This document shows, in pieces, positions 8,528 through 17,101 of a DNA stretch of 24,711 bases. The position numbers and the translations under genes were made by a program. The stretch's first letter is position 1. Each line of letters starts with the position of its first letter. Origin of the DNA: Bacteroidales bacterium (GTDB lineage: Bacteria > Bacteroidota > Bacteroidia > Bacteroidales > BM520); assembly GCA_023230285.1 (NCBI GenBank), contig JALNXP010000008.1, positions 1-24,711 of the forward strand. Direction: 5' to 3'. Under the pieces are notes generated by a model, which saw nothing but the letters and a program-made list of their open reading frames with translations, was not told where the DNA came from and did no database searches.

Positions 8528-10465
8528 ATGAAACATTTATTACCATTAGCATTATTGCTTTTATTATTTGTCCAACTTCCCGCACAAACATTTGTAAGCA
8601 CCACGCCGAGCAACCGTAATGTCATAATAGAAGAATTTACCGGCAGAAATTGCCAGTATTGTCCTGACGGGCATAGAATTGCCAACGAGATAGTAGCTGC
8701 CAATCCCGGAAGAGTTTGGGCTATTAACATTCATGCGGGCAGTTTTGCTGCCAGTACTTATCCCAACTTTTTGACAACAGACGGCACGACTATCCACGAC
8801 GGGTTTTCCATTAGCGGGTATCCGTGCGGTGCAGTCAACAGAAGCAGTACAACCGCTCTTAACCGCGGTCAGTGGTCAGGTACTACCAATATTCAGTTGG
8901 CACAGGCTTCCGAAGTCAACATCGGCGGCGTATGTATTGTCAACACGGAAACGAGATTAGCAACCATCATAGTAGAGGTTTATTATACCGCCAACAGCAG
9001 TGCATCTACCAACCAACTTACAGTTGCCATGCTGCAAAACAACATTCTCGGCTCTCAATCCGGCATGAGTTCAAATCCGTCACAAATCATCAACGGACAA
9101 TATAACCACATGCACATTATGAGAGATGTCATTACAACTTCCGCATGGGGTGAAACAATTGAACCTACAACCGAAGGAACTTTAATACAAAAAGTTTATG
9201 AATATCAAATTCCGGAAAACATAGGCACTCCTAACGGAGTTGATGTCGTCTTCGAAGACCTGCAATTCTTAGCTTGGGTCAGCACAAACAATTATAACAT
9301 ATTATCAGTTAACGAATTGACTTACATAATAGACGCTTCATCTAATCAAAATGTAAATCCGTTAATAGCAAACTTTGCTCAAGAAAGTGTAGTCATTTGT
9401 GACAACAACTCCGGCATAGATGCAACTATCATGAACATCGGTAACGACAACATTACATCTATGGAGTACACCATAGATTACGGCGACATCCATATTACCG
9501 ACACTTGGGAAGGTAATATTGCCAAATATGAAACAGCAATCGTAAATTTACCTATTTATATAGATGATGATTATACGACAATAAACATTACCATACTAAA
9601 AGCCAACGGCATTGCTATTACGCCGACTGCTAATTCGACCAAAGAACTCGAATTATTTATTCCGGAAGGTAGCATCGGCATAGGTCATAAAGTGACACTA
9701 ATGCTTTGGCACGATAAATACGGCAACCAAGTGACGTGGCAGATTGTAAATTACGACAACAGCGTAATTGCTAACGGTGGACCGTACACACAACTTGCCA
9801 CTGACGGTACAAGGTTAATAATGCTCGATATTGATATTGAAGCTGAAGACTGCTATAAATTTGAAATCTTTGATTCGGAAGGTGATGGCATCAATAACGG
9901 ACATGGTGACGGTCACTATATTCTTAAAGGCGGCAACGGACAAATCATTCATTCAAGTGACGGCACTTATGAAGATTACGAGTATGTTCCTTTCTCTGTT
10001 TTCTTCAGCTCTCCGGCAGAAGTCAGCGTAAACATTGAAGGTCAGGGATATGCACTCGGCAGCGGTAATTACTCTGTAGGCTCAACCGCAACATTAACCG
10101 CCTACCCTATCAACGATTATACTTTCGGCGGTTGGATTATAAACGGAGAAACAGTCTGCACTGATGCAGAATATTCTTTTACTGTTGAGGCAGACATCAC
10201 TGTTAAAGCTGTATTTAATTCACCTGTAGGAATAAATGAACAAGTCAGCTCTATCAAAATATATCCCAACCCTGCTTCCAACGCTGTTACCATCTATAAT
10301 ACTGTCAATTTAAAATCGGTTTTGATATATAACACTACCGGTCAATTAGTTATAGAAAGCGGCAACTCCTCAACCATAAATATTTCATCTTTATCCAAAG
10401 GTCTGTATTTTATGATTATCAACGACAACAACAATATCACCGAAAAAAATATTGTTGTAGAATAA
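8528..10465 (+). CDS. Omp28-like thioredoxin-fold protein with InlB-like repeat and T9SS sorting domain (copy 2)
   Basis: This 645-residue paralogue of the preceding gene has the same plan. It has a signal peptide ending LPAQ near residue 20, a thioredoxin-like domain with CQYC (C42, C45) and a SGYPCG loop, a beta-sandwich (about 389-495) with the DSEGDGINNGHGDGHY block from D449, and a T9SS type A sorting domain (KIYPNPASNAV ... SKGLYFMI). It differs by an extra module at about 499-563 (GQGYALGSGNY, GWIINGE, EADITVKAVF) that looks like a divergent InlB B-repeat, a small beta domain common in surface proteins. The gene starts 13 bases after the first copy's terminator and has its own terminator; I found no clear promoter box in the 69-base gap, so read-through or a weak promoter is possible. 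Surface location is well supported; activity is inferred only. Confidence 0.88.
   Translation: MKHLLPLALLLLLFVQLPAQTFVSTTPSNRNVIIEEFTGRNCQYCPDGHRIANEIVAANPGRVWAINIHAGSFAASTYPNFLTTDGTTIHDGFSISGYPCGAVNRSSTTALNRGQWSGTTNIQLAQASEVNIGGVCIVNTETRLATIIVEVYYTANSSASTNQLTVAMLQNNILGSQSGMSSNPSQIINGQYNHMHIMRDVITTSAWGETIEPTTEGTLIQKVYEYQIPENIGTPNGVDVVFEDLQFLAWVSTNNYNILSVNELTYIIDASSNQNVNPLIANFAQESVVICDNNSGIDATIMNIGNDNITSMEYTIDYGDIHITDTWEGNIAKYETAIVNLPIYIDDDYTTINITILKANGIAITPTANSTKELELFIPEGSIGIGHKVTLMLWHDKYGNQVTWQIVNYDNSVIANGGPYTQLATDGTRLIMLDIDIEAEDCYKFEIFDSEGDGINNGHGDGHYILKGGNGQIIHSSDGTYEDYEYVPFSVFFSSPAEVSVNIEGQGYALGSGNYSVGSTATLTAYPINDYTFGGWIINGETVCTDAEYSFTVEADITVKAVFNSPVGINEQVSSIKIYPNPASNAVTIYNTVNLKSVLIYNTTGQLVIESGNSSTINISSLSKGLYFMIINDNNNITEKNIVVE
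9023..9153 (+). repeat. Near-identical 131-bp patch shared with 7226-7356 (copy 2)
   Basis: This is the partner of the patch in the first Omp28-like gene: two silent differences in 131 bases. A second, shorter patch of high identity lies near the start of both genes (about 6801-6851 and 8600-8650), covering the TTPSNRNVIIEEFTGRN segment. Confidence 0.8.
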
Positions 10466-10492
10466 AATCCGTATATACGTTAATACATATAC

Positions 10493-10522
10493 AAAGAGGT
10501 AGTACTTGCTACCTCTTTTTTT
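10493..10522 (+). terminator. Rho-independent terminator after the second Omp28-like gene
   Basis: AAAGAGGTAG (10493-10502) pairs with CTACCTCTTT (10509-10518) over a six-base loop, and the T-run continues to 10522. It lies 27 bases after the stop codon and separates the cargo gene from porX. Confidence 0.85.
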
Positions 10523-10649
10523 ATATGGCGTTAAGATATTTTTCCACAAAAAACACAATAAAAAAGGTTATATCAGCATTATTAAAAGGTAATCAAAATA
10601 AAAACATGCAACAACATTACATTTAGTGTTAAACAATTAAATTTACAAT

Positions 10650-12209
10650 ATGAATAAGATAAAAATTCTTTGGGTAGACGATGAAATTGAGCTTTTAAAG
10701 CCGCACATAATTTTTCTTGAAGGTAAAGGCTACGATGTAACGACGACAAACAATGGCAGCGATGCGCTTGAGATAATTGCGGGGCAACAATTTGACATTA
10801 TCTTTTTAGACGAGCAGATGCCGGGGATTTCAGGAATACAGACTCTTGAAGCAATTAAGGAGGTACGCCCTAATACTCCTGTCGTGATGATAACAAAAAG
10901 TGAAGAAGAAAATCTGATGGAAAATGCAATCGGTTCAAACATAGCCGACTATCTGATAAAACCTGTTAATCCGAACCAGATTTTATTGTGTCTGAAAAAA
11001 AATCTCGAAAATAAAAAGTTAGTCAGTGAGCGAACATCTCAAACTTACCAACAAGCATTCAGAGGTATAGGCATGGACCTTTCCAATATAAACAATTTTG
11101 CCGAATGGGCTGACAATTACAAAAGGCTCGTTAATTGGGAATTACGTTTAGGCACATCTACCGACCCTAACATGTACGAAATTTTCGCAATGCAAAAGCA
11201 GGAAGCCAACAACTTGTTTTCCAAATTCATAGAAAAAAATTACAGAGATTGGCTTAAGCCCTCATCAAATGACCCTCAAAAGCCGGTAATGTCGCACATA
11301 GCTCTCAAAGAATATGTCTTTCCAACTCTCGGCGAAAAAACCACTTTCATGATTCTGATTGACAACATGCGCTACGACCAATGGAAAATCATAGAAAAAA
11401 TCATCTCGGATTATTACAGAGTCGACAACGAATACCTATTTTCGAGCATACTTCCTACAACAACACAATATGCGCGCAACGCTCTTTTCGCCGGACTTAT
11501 GCCCTCCGAAATTCAAAAGAAATATCCGCAATATTGGCTTAATGAAGAAGATGAAGGAACCAAAAACCAATACGAAGAAGTACTTTTAGGTGAAAACCTG
11601 AAACGTCACGGAAAAAGCAATATAAAATATTCTTATACGAAAGTGTTGAACTTACAAGCAGGCAAAAAATTATATGAAACGCTGCCTAACTTATACAATA
11701 ACGACTTTAATGTAATCGTATATAACTTTGTAGACATGCTGTCTCACGCACGCACCGAAATGGAGATAATAAAAGAACTCGCTGACGATGATGCCGCCTA
11801 CAGATCGCTTACCGAGTCATGGTTCGAACATTCAGCACTTTATGATATCATCTGCACCCTCGCCGCAAAAAAAATCAATATAGCCATTACTACCGACCAC
11901 GGCTCCATAAAAGTTGATAACCCAATAAAAATTATCGGAGATAAGGCTACTAACACCAACCTCAGATACAAAACAGGAAAAAATATCGACTATAACAAAA
12001 AACAAGCTATGGAAGTCAAAAATCCTGAAGAACTATTCCTGCCAAAGACAAACTTAACATCTACTTTCGCCTTCGCAAAAGGTAACGACTTCTTTGCATA
12101 CCCTAATAATTACAACTATTACGCAAATTACTATAAAAATTCCTTCCAACACGGAGGCATTTCCATGGAGGAAATGATTATTCCGTTTATACTCTTATCA
12201 GCAAAATAA
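10650..12209 (+). CDS. porX: T9SS regulator PorX: response regulator fused to PglZ phosphatase-like domain
   Basis: This 519-residue protein joins an N-terminal receiver domain (residues 1 to about 120) to a C-terminal PglZ domain of the alkaline phosphatase superfamily. The receiver has the acidic pair D10-D11, the phosphorylatable D54 in FLDEQMPG, T82 and K104. The PglZ part shows the expected metal-site residues: D238 in LIDNMRYD, T271/T272 in LPTTTQYAR, D362 and H366 in NFVDMLSHAR, D416-H417 in TTDHGS, and a late His in FQHGGISMEE. PorX is the known response regulator that, with the kinase PorY, controls T9SS genes in Bacteroidota, and its PglZ domain has zinc-dependent phosphodiesterase activity. 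The start ATG at 10650 gives a normal length. It lies just after two T9SS cargo genes and 7 bases before tsaE; the cargo genes are separated from it by a terminator. Confidence 0.93.
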   Translation: MNKIKILWVDDEIELLKPHIIFLEGKGYDVTTTNNGSDALEIIAGQQFDIIFLDEQMPGISGIQTLEAIKEVRPNTPVVMITKSEEENLMENAIGSNIADYLIKPVNPNQILLCLKKNLENKKLVSERTSQTYQQAFRGIGMDLSNINNFAEWADNYKRLVNWELRLGTSTDPNMYEIFAMQKQEANNLFSKFIEKNYRDWLKPSSNDPQKPVMSHIALKEYVFPTLGEKTTFMILIDNMRYDQWKIIEKIISDYYRVDNEYLFSSILPTTTQYARNALFAGLMPSEIQKKYPQYWLNEEDEGTKNQYEEVLLGENLKRHGKSNIKYSYTKVLNLQAGKKLYETLPNLYNNDFNVIVYNFVDMLSHARTEMEIIKELADDDAAYRSLTESWFEHSALYDIICTLAAKKINIAITTDHGSIKVDNPIKIIGDKATNTNLRYKTGKNIDYNKKQAMEVKNPEELFLPKTNLTSTFAFAKGNDFFAYPNNYNYYANYYKNSFQHGGISMEEMIIPFILLSAK

Positions 12210-12216
12210 TAAATCA

Positions 12217-12636
12217 ATGGAAATCTTTTGTGACGACATAAGTCAATTGGAAACTGTTGCTAAAGAAATACTTACATCTTACAAAGACAAAAGAGTATTT
12301 GCACTGTACGGACAGATGGGCGCAGGAAAAACAACAATTACAAAAGCCTTCTGCTCTATATTAAAAGTCAGCGACATTGTAAACAGCCCAACTTTCGCTA
12401 TCGTAAATGAATACTTTACAGATGACGGCGACAGCATTTATCATTTCGACTGCTATCGCCTGAATAAAATCAACGAATTTATTGACATCGGCGGCGAAGA
12501 TTATCTGTATAGCGGCAACTACTGCTTCATCGAATGGCCGCAAATTATAGAAAACTTTCTTCCAACCGACACCGTAAAAGTAAATATCACACCTTCAGCA
12601 GACGGAAAAACGAGAATTTTCTCAACATCAATTTAA
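12217..12636 (+). CDS. tsaE: tRNA threonylcarbamoyladenosine ATPase subunit TsaE
   Basis: This small cytosolic ATPase of 139 residues is part of the TsaB-TsaD-TsaE complex that makes the t6A modification at position 37 of ANN-decoding tRNAs. It has a Walker A loop YGQMGAGKTT (31-40), the NSPTFAIVNEY block (56-66), HFDCYRL (77-82, Walker B-like) and the C-terminal IEWPQ (105-109). The length is typical. It starts 7 bases after porX, so the two are almost certainly co-transcribed; tsaE beside porX is, to my recollection, a common arrangement in Bacteroidota. aroB follows after 32 bases. Confidence 0.94.
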   Translation: MEIFCDDISQLETVAKEILTSYKDKRVFALYGQMGAGKTTITKAFCSILKVSDIVNSPTFAIVNEYFTDDGDSIYHFDCYRLNKINEFIDIGGEDYLYSGNYCFIEWPQIIENFLPTDTVKVNITPSADGKTRIFSTSI

Positions 12637-12668
12637 ACAATTGACAATAAGTAAAATAGAGCAACAAC

Positions 12669-13766
12669 ATGAACAACAGATATGAAACAATCGACAATAC
12701 AGAGGCTGTAATATCTACCGCCCCTGTATCTTTCATATCTTATGGCAACTCCTTTTTATTCGAATTACAATCGTATTTTGATGAACATTTTACCAAAGAC
12801 ACTCACTTTGTAATTCTTGATGACAACAATACCCATAATTACTGCCTTAACTTACTTACCAAAATTATTGACAACTACTGTGTTGACATAATAACCATTG
12901 AAGCATGCGAAAACGACAAAACCATTGACACAGTAATAAGTATTTGGAACAAGTTACTCGAATATCATTGTGACAGAAAAACAGTGATGTTGTTATTAGG
13001 CGGCGGCATTGTATGCGACACTGGCGGGTTTGCAGCTTCAACATTTAAACGAGGTATAAGCTATATTTCTATTCCTACAACGCTTTTAGCTCAAACTGAT
13101 GCCGCATGGGGCGGAAAAAACGGTGTCAACTTCAACAATATCAAAAACCAAATCGGATTATTCAACAACCCTAACTTAATAGCCGTAAACACTTCTTTCC
13201 TCAAAACACTGCCGGAACGACAACTCAAATCCGGCATGGCAGAAATAATAAAACACGCTATCATCGGCGATAAATCCATCTTTAAATATATTGAACAAAC
13301 ACCAAAAGACGACGAATATTATAAAAAACTGTTAATCAAATCAATAGCTGTAAAAAAGTCTGTTATTGATGTCGATTTTAAAGAAAACGGCAAAAGAAAA
13401 ATCCTGAACTTCGGACACACCATCGGTCACGCCATCGAAGCAGCTATGCTTAACAAAATAACTCACGGCGAAGCGATTAGATTAGGCATGATAGCCACTA
13501 TCAAAATTTCATCGGAATATTTTGACTTTGACATCAACAAGTACTCAAAATATATCAAAATTATTGAAGACAATAATTCTCCGACAATAAACAAAGATGA
13601 CATCTCTCTGATTATGAAAATCATGAAAGACGACAAAAAGAATTATAACGGCAATATCAATTTTGTTTTGATGAAAGACATTGAGGACATGGTAATTGAT
13701 GTTCCTGTAAGCGAAGATAAAATAATTAAAAGTTTGGAGTTTTTAACAGACTATGCAAACAAATAA
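12669..13766 (+). CDS. aroB: 3-dehydroquinate synthase
   Basis: This 365-residue cytosolic enzyme performs the second shikimate-pathway step, turning DAHP into 3-dehydroquinate with NAD and a divalent metal. It shows the glycine-rich LLGGGIVCDTGGFAAS (109-124), PTTLLAQTD (136-144), GMAEIIKHA with metal ligand E192, NFGHTIGHAIE with H250, and THGEA with H266. The block normally written VGGKTG reads WGGKNG here (148-152): the lysine K150 is kept, but the neighbouring Val and Thr are replaced. All metal ligands are intact, so it is probably active. Its last 14 bases overlap aroA, pointing to translational coupling. Confidence 0.95.
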   Translation: MNNRYETIDNTEAVISTAPVSFISYGNSFLFELQSYFDEHFTKDTHFVILDDNNTHNYCLNLLTKIIDNYCVDIITIEACENDKTIDTVISIWNKLLEYHCDRKTVMLLLGGGIVCDTGGFAASTFKRGISYISIPTTLLAQTDAAWGGKNGVNFNNIKNQIGLFNNPNLIAVNTSFLKTLPERQLKSGMAEIIKHAIIGDKSIFKYIEQTPKDDEYYKKLLIKSIAVKKSVIDVDFKENGKRKILNFGHTIGHAIEAAMLNKITHGEAIRLGMIATIKISSEYFDFDINKYSKYIKIIEDNNSPTINKDDISLIMKIMKDDKKNYNGNINFVLMKDIEDMVIDVPVSEDKIIKSLEFLTDYANK

Positions 13767-14970
13767 GTTATCATATATAAATAAAGAAGTTGAAGTACCG
13801 TTAAACAAAAGTATATTTAACCGTTTGCTGATACTGAATTATCTATATGGAAATGAGAAACTTATGTTGCCGACAAATGCTCCGGATGATGTAGTTTTGC
13901 TATATGGATTATTACAAGAAAACATACCTGAGGTTTGTTATTGCGACAACGCCGGCAGCGTGTTGCGATTTATCCTTTCTGTTGCTGCTTTACAAAACAA
14001 AGGTACCTTAATCACCGGCAGCAGCAGAATGAAACAACGCCCTGTCAAAGAACTTGTCACTATGTTAAAAAACTTGGGCAGTGAAATAGAATATACTGAA
14101 AACCAAGGATTTCCGCCGGTGATTATTAAAAAACGGCTTAATTTAGACAAACGAATATTAGACATCGGAGCAACTGCAAGCAGCCAATTTATATCATCAT
14201 TAATGATGATTGGCGGGAAACTAAGTAACGGACTGACTATCAATATGAAATGTAAGCCGCCATCATACACGTATATCTGTATGACAGCTTCCATGATGAA
14301 CAAAATAGGATTACCGACATCTGTTACGGAAAATCAGATAACAGTTTCTCATGCAGACGAAAAAATCGACATAAAAAACATCGACCTTGAATATGATTGG
14401 TCGGCAGCAGCGTTTTGGTACGCTCTACTAAGTTGTTATAATGAAGGTAAAATCAAGATTAAAAACCTGTACCTCAGCAATTTACAGGGTGATTGTATCA
14501 TCAGCAGTTATATGAAAAATTACAATATAGTAACAACAGCAGTCGAAGACGGCATCATAATTGAAAAAAAAGCCACCGGACCCAAAGCTAATAATTTGTG
14601 GTTCAACTTAATAGACACACCGGACTTAGCTCCGGCAATAGCTGTTGCAGCTGCAATAAACAACATCACGACTACACTTTGCGGATTAGAAAATTTAAAA
14701 TGGAAAGAATCCGACCGCTTTAAATTGATAATAAGTAATTTAAACAGTCTGGGCTACAAAGTAGAAGCAACATCAGACAATATGATAACAGTATATCAAA
14801 ATAAAAATGACTTAGATAAAATCGAAAATTTAACAATAATTACAGGCAACGACCACAGAATAGCAATGGCATTTTCGATATTTGAGAAGATAAACAGAAA
14901 TATCAAATTAGACAATTACGACTGTGTTTCCAAGTCGTACCCTGATTTTTTTGACAATATAAACAAATAA
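13753..14970 (+). CDS. aroA: 3-phosphoshikimate 1-carboxyvinyltransferase (EPSP synthase)
   Basis: This 405-residue cytosolic enzyme joins shikimate 3-phosphate and phosphoenolpyruvate in the sixth shikimate step. The protein is rather divergent and slightly short (usual about 410-440), but active-site residues are kept: K19, S20 and R24 in LNKSIFNR; DNAGS (65-69); R96 in MKQRP; SSQ at 143-145; D291 in DTPDLAP; K318, E319 and R322 in KESDR; and R369 in NDHRIAM. The usual PGSKS opening is PLNKS here. The ATG lies inside the end of aroB (14-base overlap), and the next gene starts after a single base, so it sits in the middle of a tight operon. Being an unusual AroA form, its glyphosate-sensitivity class cannot be told by eye. 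Confidence 0.93.
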   Translation: MQTNKLSYINKEVEVPLNKSIFNRLLILNYLYGNEKLMLPTNAPDDVVLLYGLLQENIPEVCYCDNAGSVLRFILSVAALQNKGTLITGSSRMKQRPVKELVTMLKNLGSEIEYTENQGFPPVIIKKRLNLDKRILDIGATASSQFISSLMMIGGKLSNGLTINMKCKPPSYTYICMTASMMNKIGLPTSVTENQITVSHADEKIDIKNIDLEYDWSAAAFWYALLSCYNEGKIKIKNLYLSNLQGDCIISSYMKNYNIVTTAVEDGIIIEKKATGPKANNLWFNLIDTPDLAPAIAVAAAINNITTTLCGLENLKWKESDRFKLIISNLNSLGYKVEATSDNMITVYQNKNDLDKIENLTIITGNDHRIAMAFSIFEKINRNIKLDNYDCVSKSYPDFFDNINK

Positions 14971-14971
14971 A

Positions 14972-15748
14972 ATGACAACTGAAGAAATACTGAACTACTA
15001 TTATAGAGTTTTTGACGAGAAGCAATTTATTGACAACGACCCTATTTGCATTCCGCATAAATTTCAAGATAAAGAAGACATAGAGATATCCGGATTTTTG
15101 GCGGCGACCATTGCGTGGGGAAATCGTAAAGCCATAATTAACAGCGCATTAGACATAATAAAGCGTATGGACAATGCTCCTTACGATTTCATCATCAATG
15201 CAGACAAAAACGACATAGAAAAGTTAGCAGGCTTTTATTACCGCACATTTCAAGAAGTTGATTTAGTGTGTTTTATAAACAGTTTGCACAACATTTACAC
15301 AAATCACGGCGGATTAGAGAAGGTTTTTACCGATGGGTACCAATCGTGCAGCGAAGACAAGATAAAAAACGCCATCATAAATTTTAGAAAAATATTCTTT
15401 CAAAATGATTATCCTCAGCGGGTAGCAAAGCATGTTGCAAATCCGGAGAAGGGGGCGGCAGCAAAACGCATCAACATGTTTCTACGCTGGATGGTTAGAA
15501 ACGACAATAGCGGAGTAGACTTCGGACTTTGGAAAAATATCAGTCCGTGCGACCTGATAATACCTTTAGACGTACATGTAGGAAATGTAGCAAGAAACCT
15601 AAATTTAATCGACAGCAATAGCAACAACTGGAAAGCCGCCGAAGAATTGACAAAAAAGCTACAACTACTCGACAAAGAAGACCCTGTAAAATACGACTTT
15701 GCCCTATTCGGAATAGGGAACTCAAAAATATCTATAGACAACAATTAA
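14972..15748 (+). CDS. TIGR02757 / DUF2400 family protein
   Basis: This 258-residue soluble protein matches the DUF2400 (TIGR02757) family, common in Bacteroidota and without an assigned biochemical role. Landmarks are GFLAATIAWGNR (41-52), a KRINMFLRWMVR block (165-176), IPLDVHVGNVARNL (197-210) and EDPVKYDFALFGIGN (236-250). The arrangement of a helical protein with a conserved PLDxH motif and a late DPVKYDFxLFGxG loop has a remote likeness to helix-hairpin-helix DNA glycosylase proteins; I offer that only as a lead. It starts one base after the aroA stop, so it is translated with the shikimate genes. No signal peptide or membrane segment is present. Confidence 0.87.
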   Translation: MTTEEILNYYYRVFDEKQFIDNDPICIPHKFQDKEDIEISGFLAATIAWGNRKAIINSALDIIKRMDNAPYDFIINADKNDIEKLAGFYYRTFQEVDLVCFINSLHNIYTNHGGLEKVFTDGYQSCSEDKIKNAIINFRKIFFQNDYPQRVAKHVANPEKGAAAKRINMFLRWMVRNDNSGVDFGLWKNISPCDLIIPLDVHVGNVARNLNLIDSNSNNWKAAEELTKKLQLLDKEDPVKYDFALFGIGNSKISIDNN

Positions 15749-15770
15749 GTTTCACAAAAAGCAAAACTTT

Positions 15771-16652
15771 ATGAACAAAAAAGACAATACTATAATGCTG
15801 CTATTGCAATTAATGCTTATCACTTTAATTTCATTATTGGCAATAACCCTAATAAGCTCATTAATTTTCTCTTTAACAGGCAGCAATGCAGAGCAATGCA
15901 GCACTTCTTTACTTAAAATCATTCAGTTACTGTCACAGATATTCACATTTATCATTCCACCGTTTATCTTCTTCAAAATAAATCATTTCAACACAAAAGA
16001 ATTTTTAGGAATAAACTATAGACCGCAGCTGACAATATGGTTATGTGCTTTACTGATTTTACTAATCTCAATTCCATTAATTGATTGGTTAATAGAAGTT
16101 AACAGCAAAATGGCACTACCCGATTCTATGAGATTGATAGAAACTTGGATGCAGGAGATGGAAAATAAATCTACCGAATTAACATATCGTTTTTTAAACA
16201 CAGACAAAATTGGCGGTTTAATTGCAAATTTGTTCATTATAGCCATAATACCGGCAATTGGAGAAGAACTGATGTTTAGAGGCTGTATTCAAAAGTTGTT
16301 GACTACAAAAATGAGAAGTCCTCATTTGGCTATTATCATCACAGCAATTATATTTAGTGCCGCACATTTTCAATTTTATGGTTTTCTTGCTCGCATGGTA
16401 CTTGGCTTAATATTAGGCTATTGTTTCTTTTACGGACGTAACATATTGATACCCATTATAATACATTTAACCAACAATTCGATAGCCATAATAAGTCAAT
16501 TTGTGCTTTATAATTCCGGTAGTTTAAGCAGTGTGCAGGATAACACACCTTCGTACTCGAACATATACCTTGCAATTATTTCGTTATTATTAGTAGTGGC
16601 TTTAATATTATGGATGCGCAGACAATTTTTGGCACAAAAAAAGCCTGTTTAA
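15771..16652 (+). CDS. CPBP family intramembrane glutamic endopeptidase
   Basis: This 293-residue integral membrane protein belongs to the CPBP (CAAX protease and bacteriocin-processing, Abi) family. Hydrophobic segments lie near residues 8-36, 48-70, 86-106, 149-163, 186-201, 205-235 and 265-285. Catalytic motifs are intact: EELMFR (E165, E166, R170), FSAAHF with H199, and HLTNN with H232 and N236. Substrates of bacterial members are mostly unknown; some give self-immunity to bacteriocins. It starts 22 bases after the DUF2400 gene and is the last gene of the porX-tsaE-aroBA run; its final codons form the left arm of a strong terminator. Confidence 0.9.
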   Translation: MNKKDNTIMLLLQLMLITLISLLAITLISSLIFSLTGSNAEQCSTSLLKIIQLLSQIFTFIIPPFIFFKINHFNTKEFLGINYRPQLTIWLCALLILLISIPLIDWLIEVNSKMALPDSMRLIETWMQEMENKSTELTYRFLNTDKIGGLIANLFIIAIIPAIGEELMFRGCIQKLLTTKMRSPHLAIIITAIIFSAAHFQFYGFLARMVLGLILGYCFFYGRNILIPIIIHLTNNSIAIISQFVLYNSGSLSSVQDNTPSYSNIYLAIISLLLVVALILWMRRQFLAQKKPV

Positions 16653-16670
16653 AACAAACAGGCTTTTTTT
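16636..16670. terminator. Bidirectional terminator between CPBP and RRM genes
   Basis: AAAAAAAGCCTGTTT (16636-16650) pairs with AAACAGGCTTTTTTT (16656-16670) over a five-base loop, a 15-bp stem with A-run and T-run flanks, so it can end transcription in both directions. The left arm includes the last CPBP codons up to its stop at 16650-16652. It lies 38 bases beyond the RRM stop on the minus strand. Confidence 0.9.
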
Positions 16671-16708
16671 AAAGTAACAAGTACTACTTGTAAATTCACC
16701 ACACAATA

Positions 16709-16999
16709 TTAATATCTCGGTTTTCTACTATCATATCTATTACTTCTCGGAGCTGCTTCTCTGTCATTAGCTTTATTAACAACAATGTTACGACCACCGA
16801 TTTCGGTGCCATTTAATTCATTGATAGCCTTTTGAGCTGCTTCATCGTCAGGCATTTCAACAAAGCCGAAGCCTTTACTTCTGTTTGTAAATTTGTCTGT
16901 GATAACTTTTGCAGAGCTAACTTCTCCGTACTCTTCAAATAATTCTTGTAATTCGCCGTCCTTAACACTATAAGGTAAGCTTCCAATAAAAATGTTCAT
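16709..16999 (-). CDS. Single-RRM RNA-binding protein
   Basis: This 96-residue protein is essentially one RNA recognition motif with a short basic tail (PRSNRYDSRKPRY). It shows RNP2 as IFIGSL (residues 3-8) and RNP1 as KGFGFVEM (42-49), with the expected aromatic residues for stacking on RNA bases. Such small RRM proteins (Rbp family) are common in Bacteroidota, where they take the place of Hfq/ProQ-type chaperones in some species and affect mRNA stability and surface-polysaccharide expression. The open frame extends upstream to 17113, but the conserved RRM start MNIFIGSLPYS is at 16999, and the promoter box at 17025-17032 lies between the two, so 16999 is the start. It is a single-gene unit, divergent from the flippase gene and convergent with the CPBP gene. 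Confidence 0.93.
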   Translation of the reverse strand: MNIFIGSLPYSVKDGELQELFEEYGEVSSAKVITDKFTNRSKGFGFVEMPDDEAAQKAINELNGTEIGGRNIVVNKANDREAAPRSNRYDSRKPRY

Positions 17000-17024
17000 T
17001 AAAAAATAAATTAAAAATTTCGTG

Positions 17025-17054
17025 CAAAAGTAATCATTTTTTTCATACTGCAAA
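17025..17054 (-). promoter_or_regulatory. Promoter of the RRM gene
   Basis: On the minus strand, TACTTTTG (17025-17032) matches TAnnTTTG and a TTTG lies upstream (17051-17054) at 18-base spacing, slightly shorter than the usual 19-21. The predicted start falls about 6-7 bases downstream, leaving a leader of roughly 20 bases. Confidence 0.6.
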
Positions 17055-17101
17055 AAAAATAAAATATTTATTTCGTAATAAATTATATTTATCAAAATAA
17101 C

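Noticed and set aside
6728..10465. Tandem Omp28-like genes as an assembly duplication artefact
   Set aside because: The copies differ widely outside two patches, have different terminators, and one has an extra domain, so they are true paralogues.
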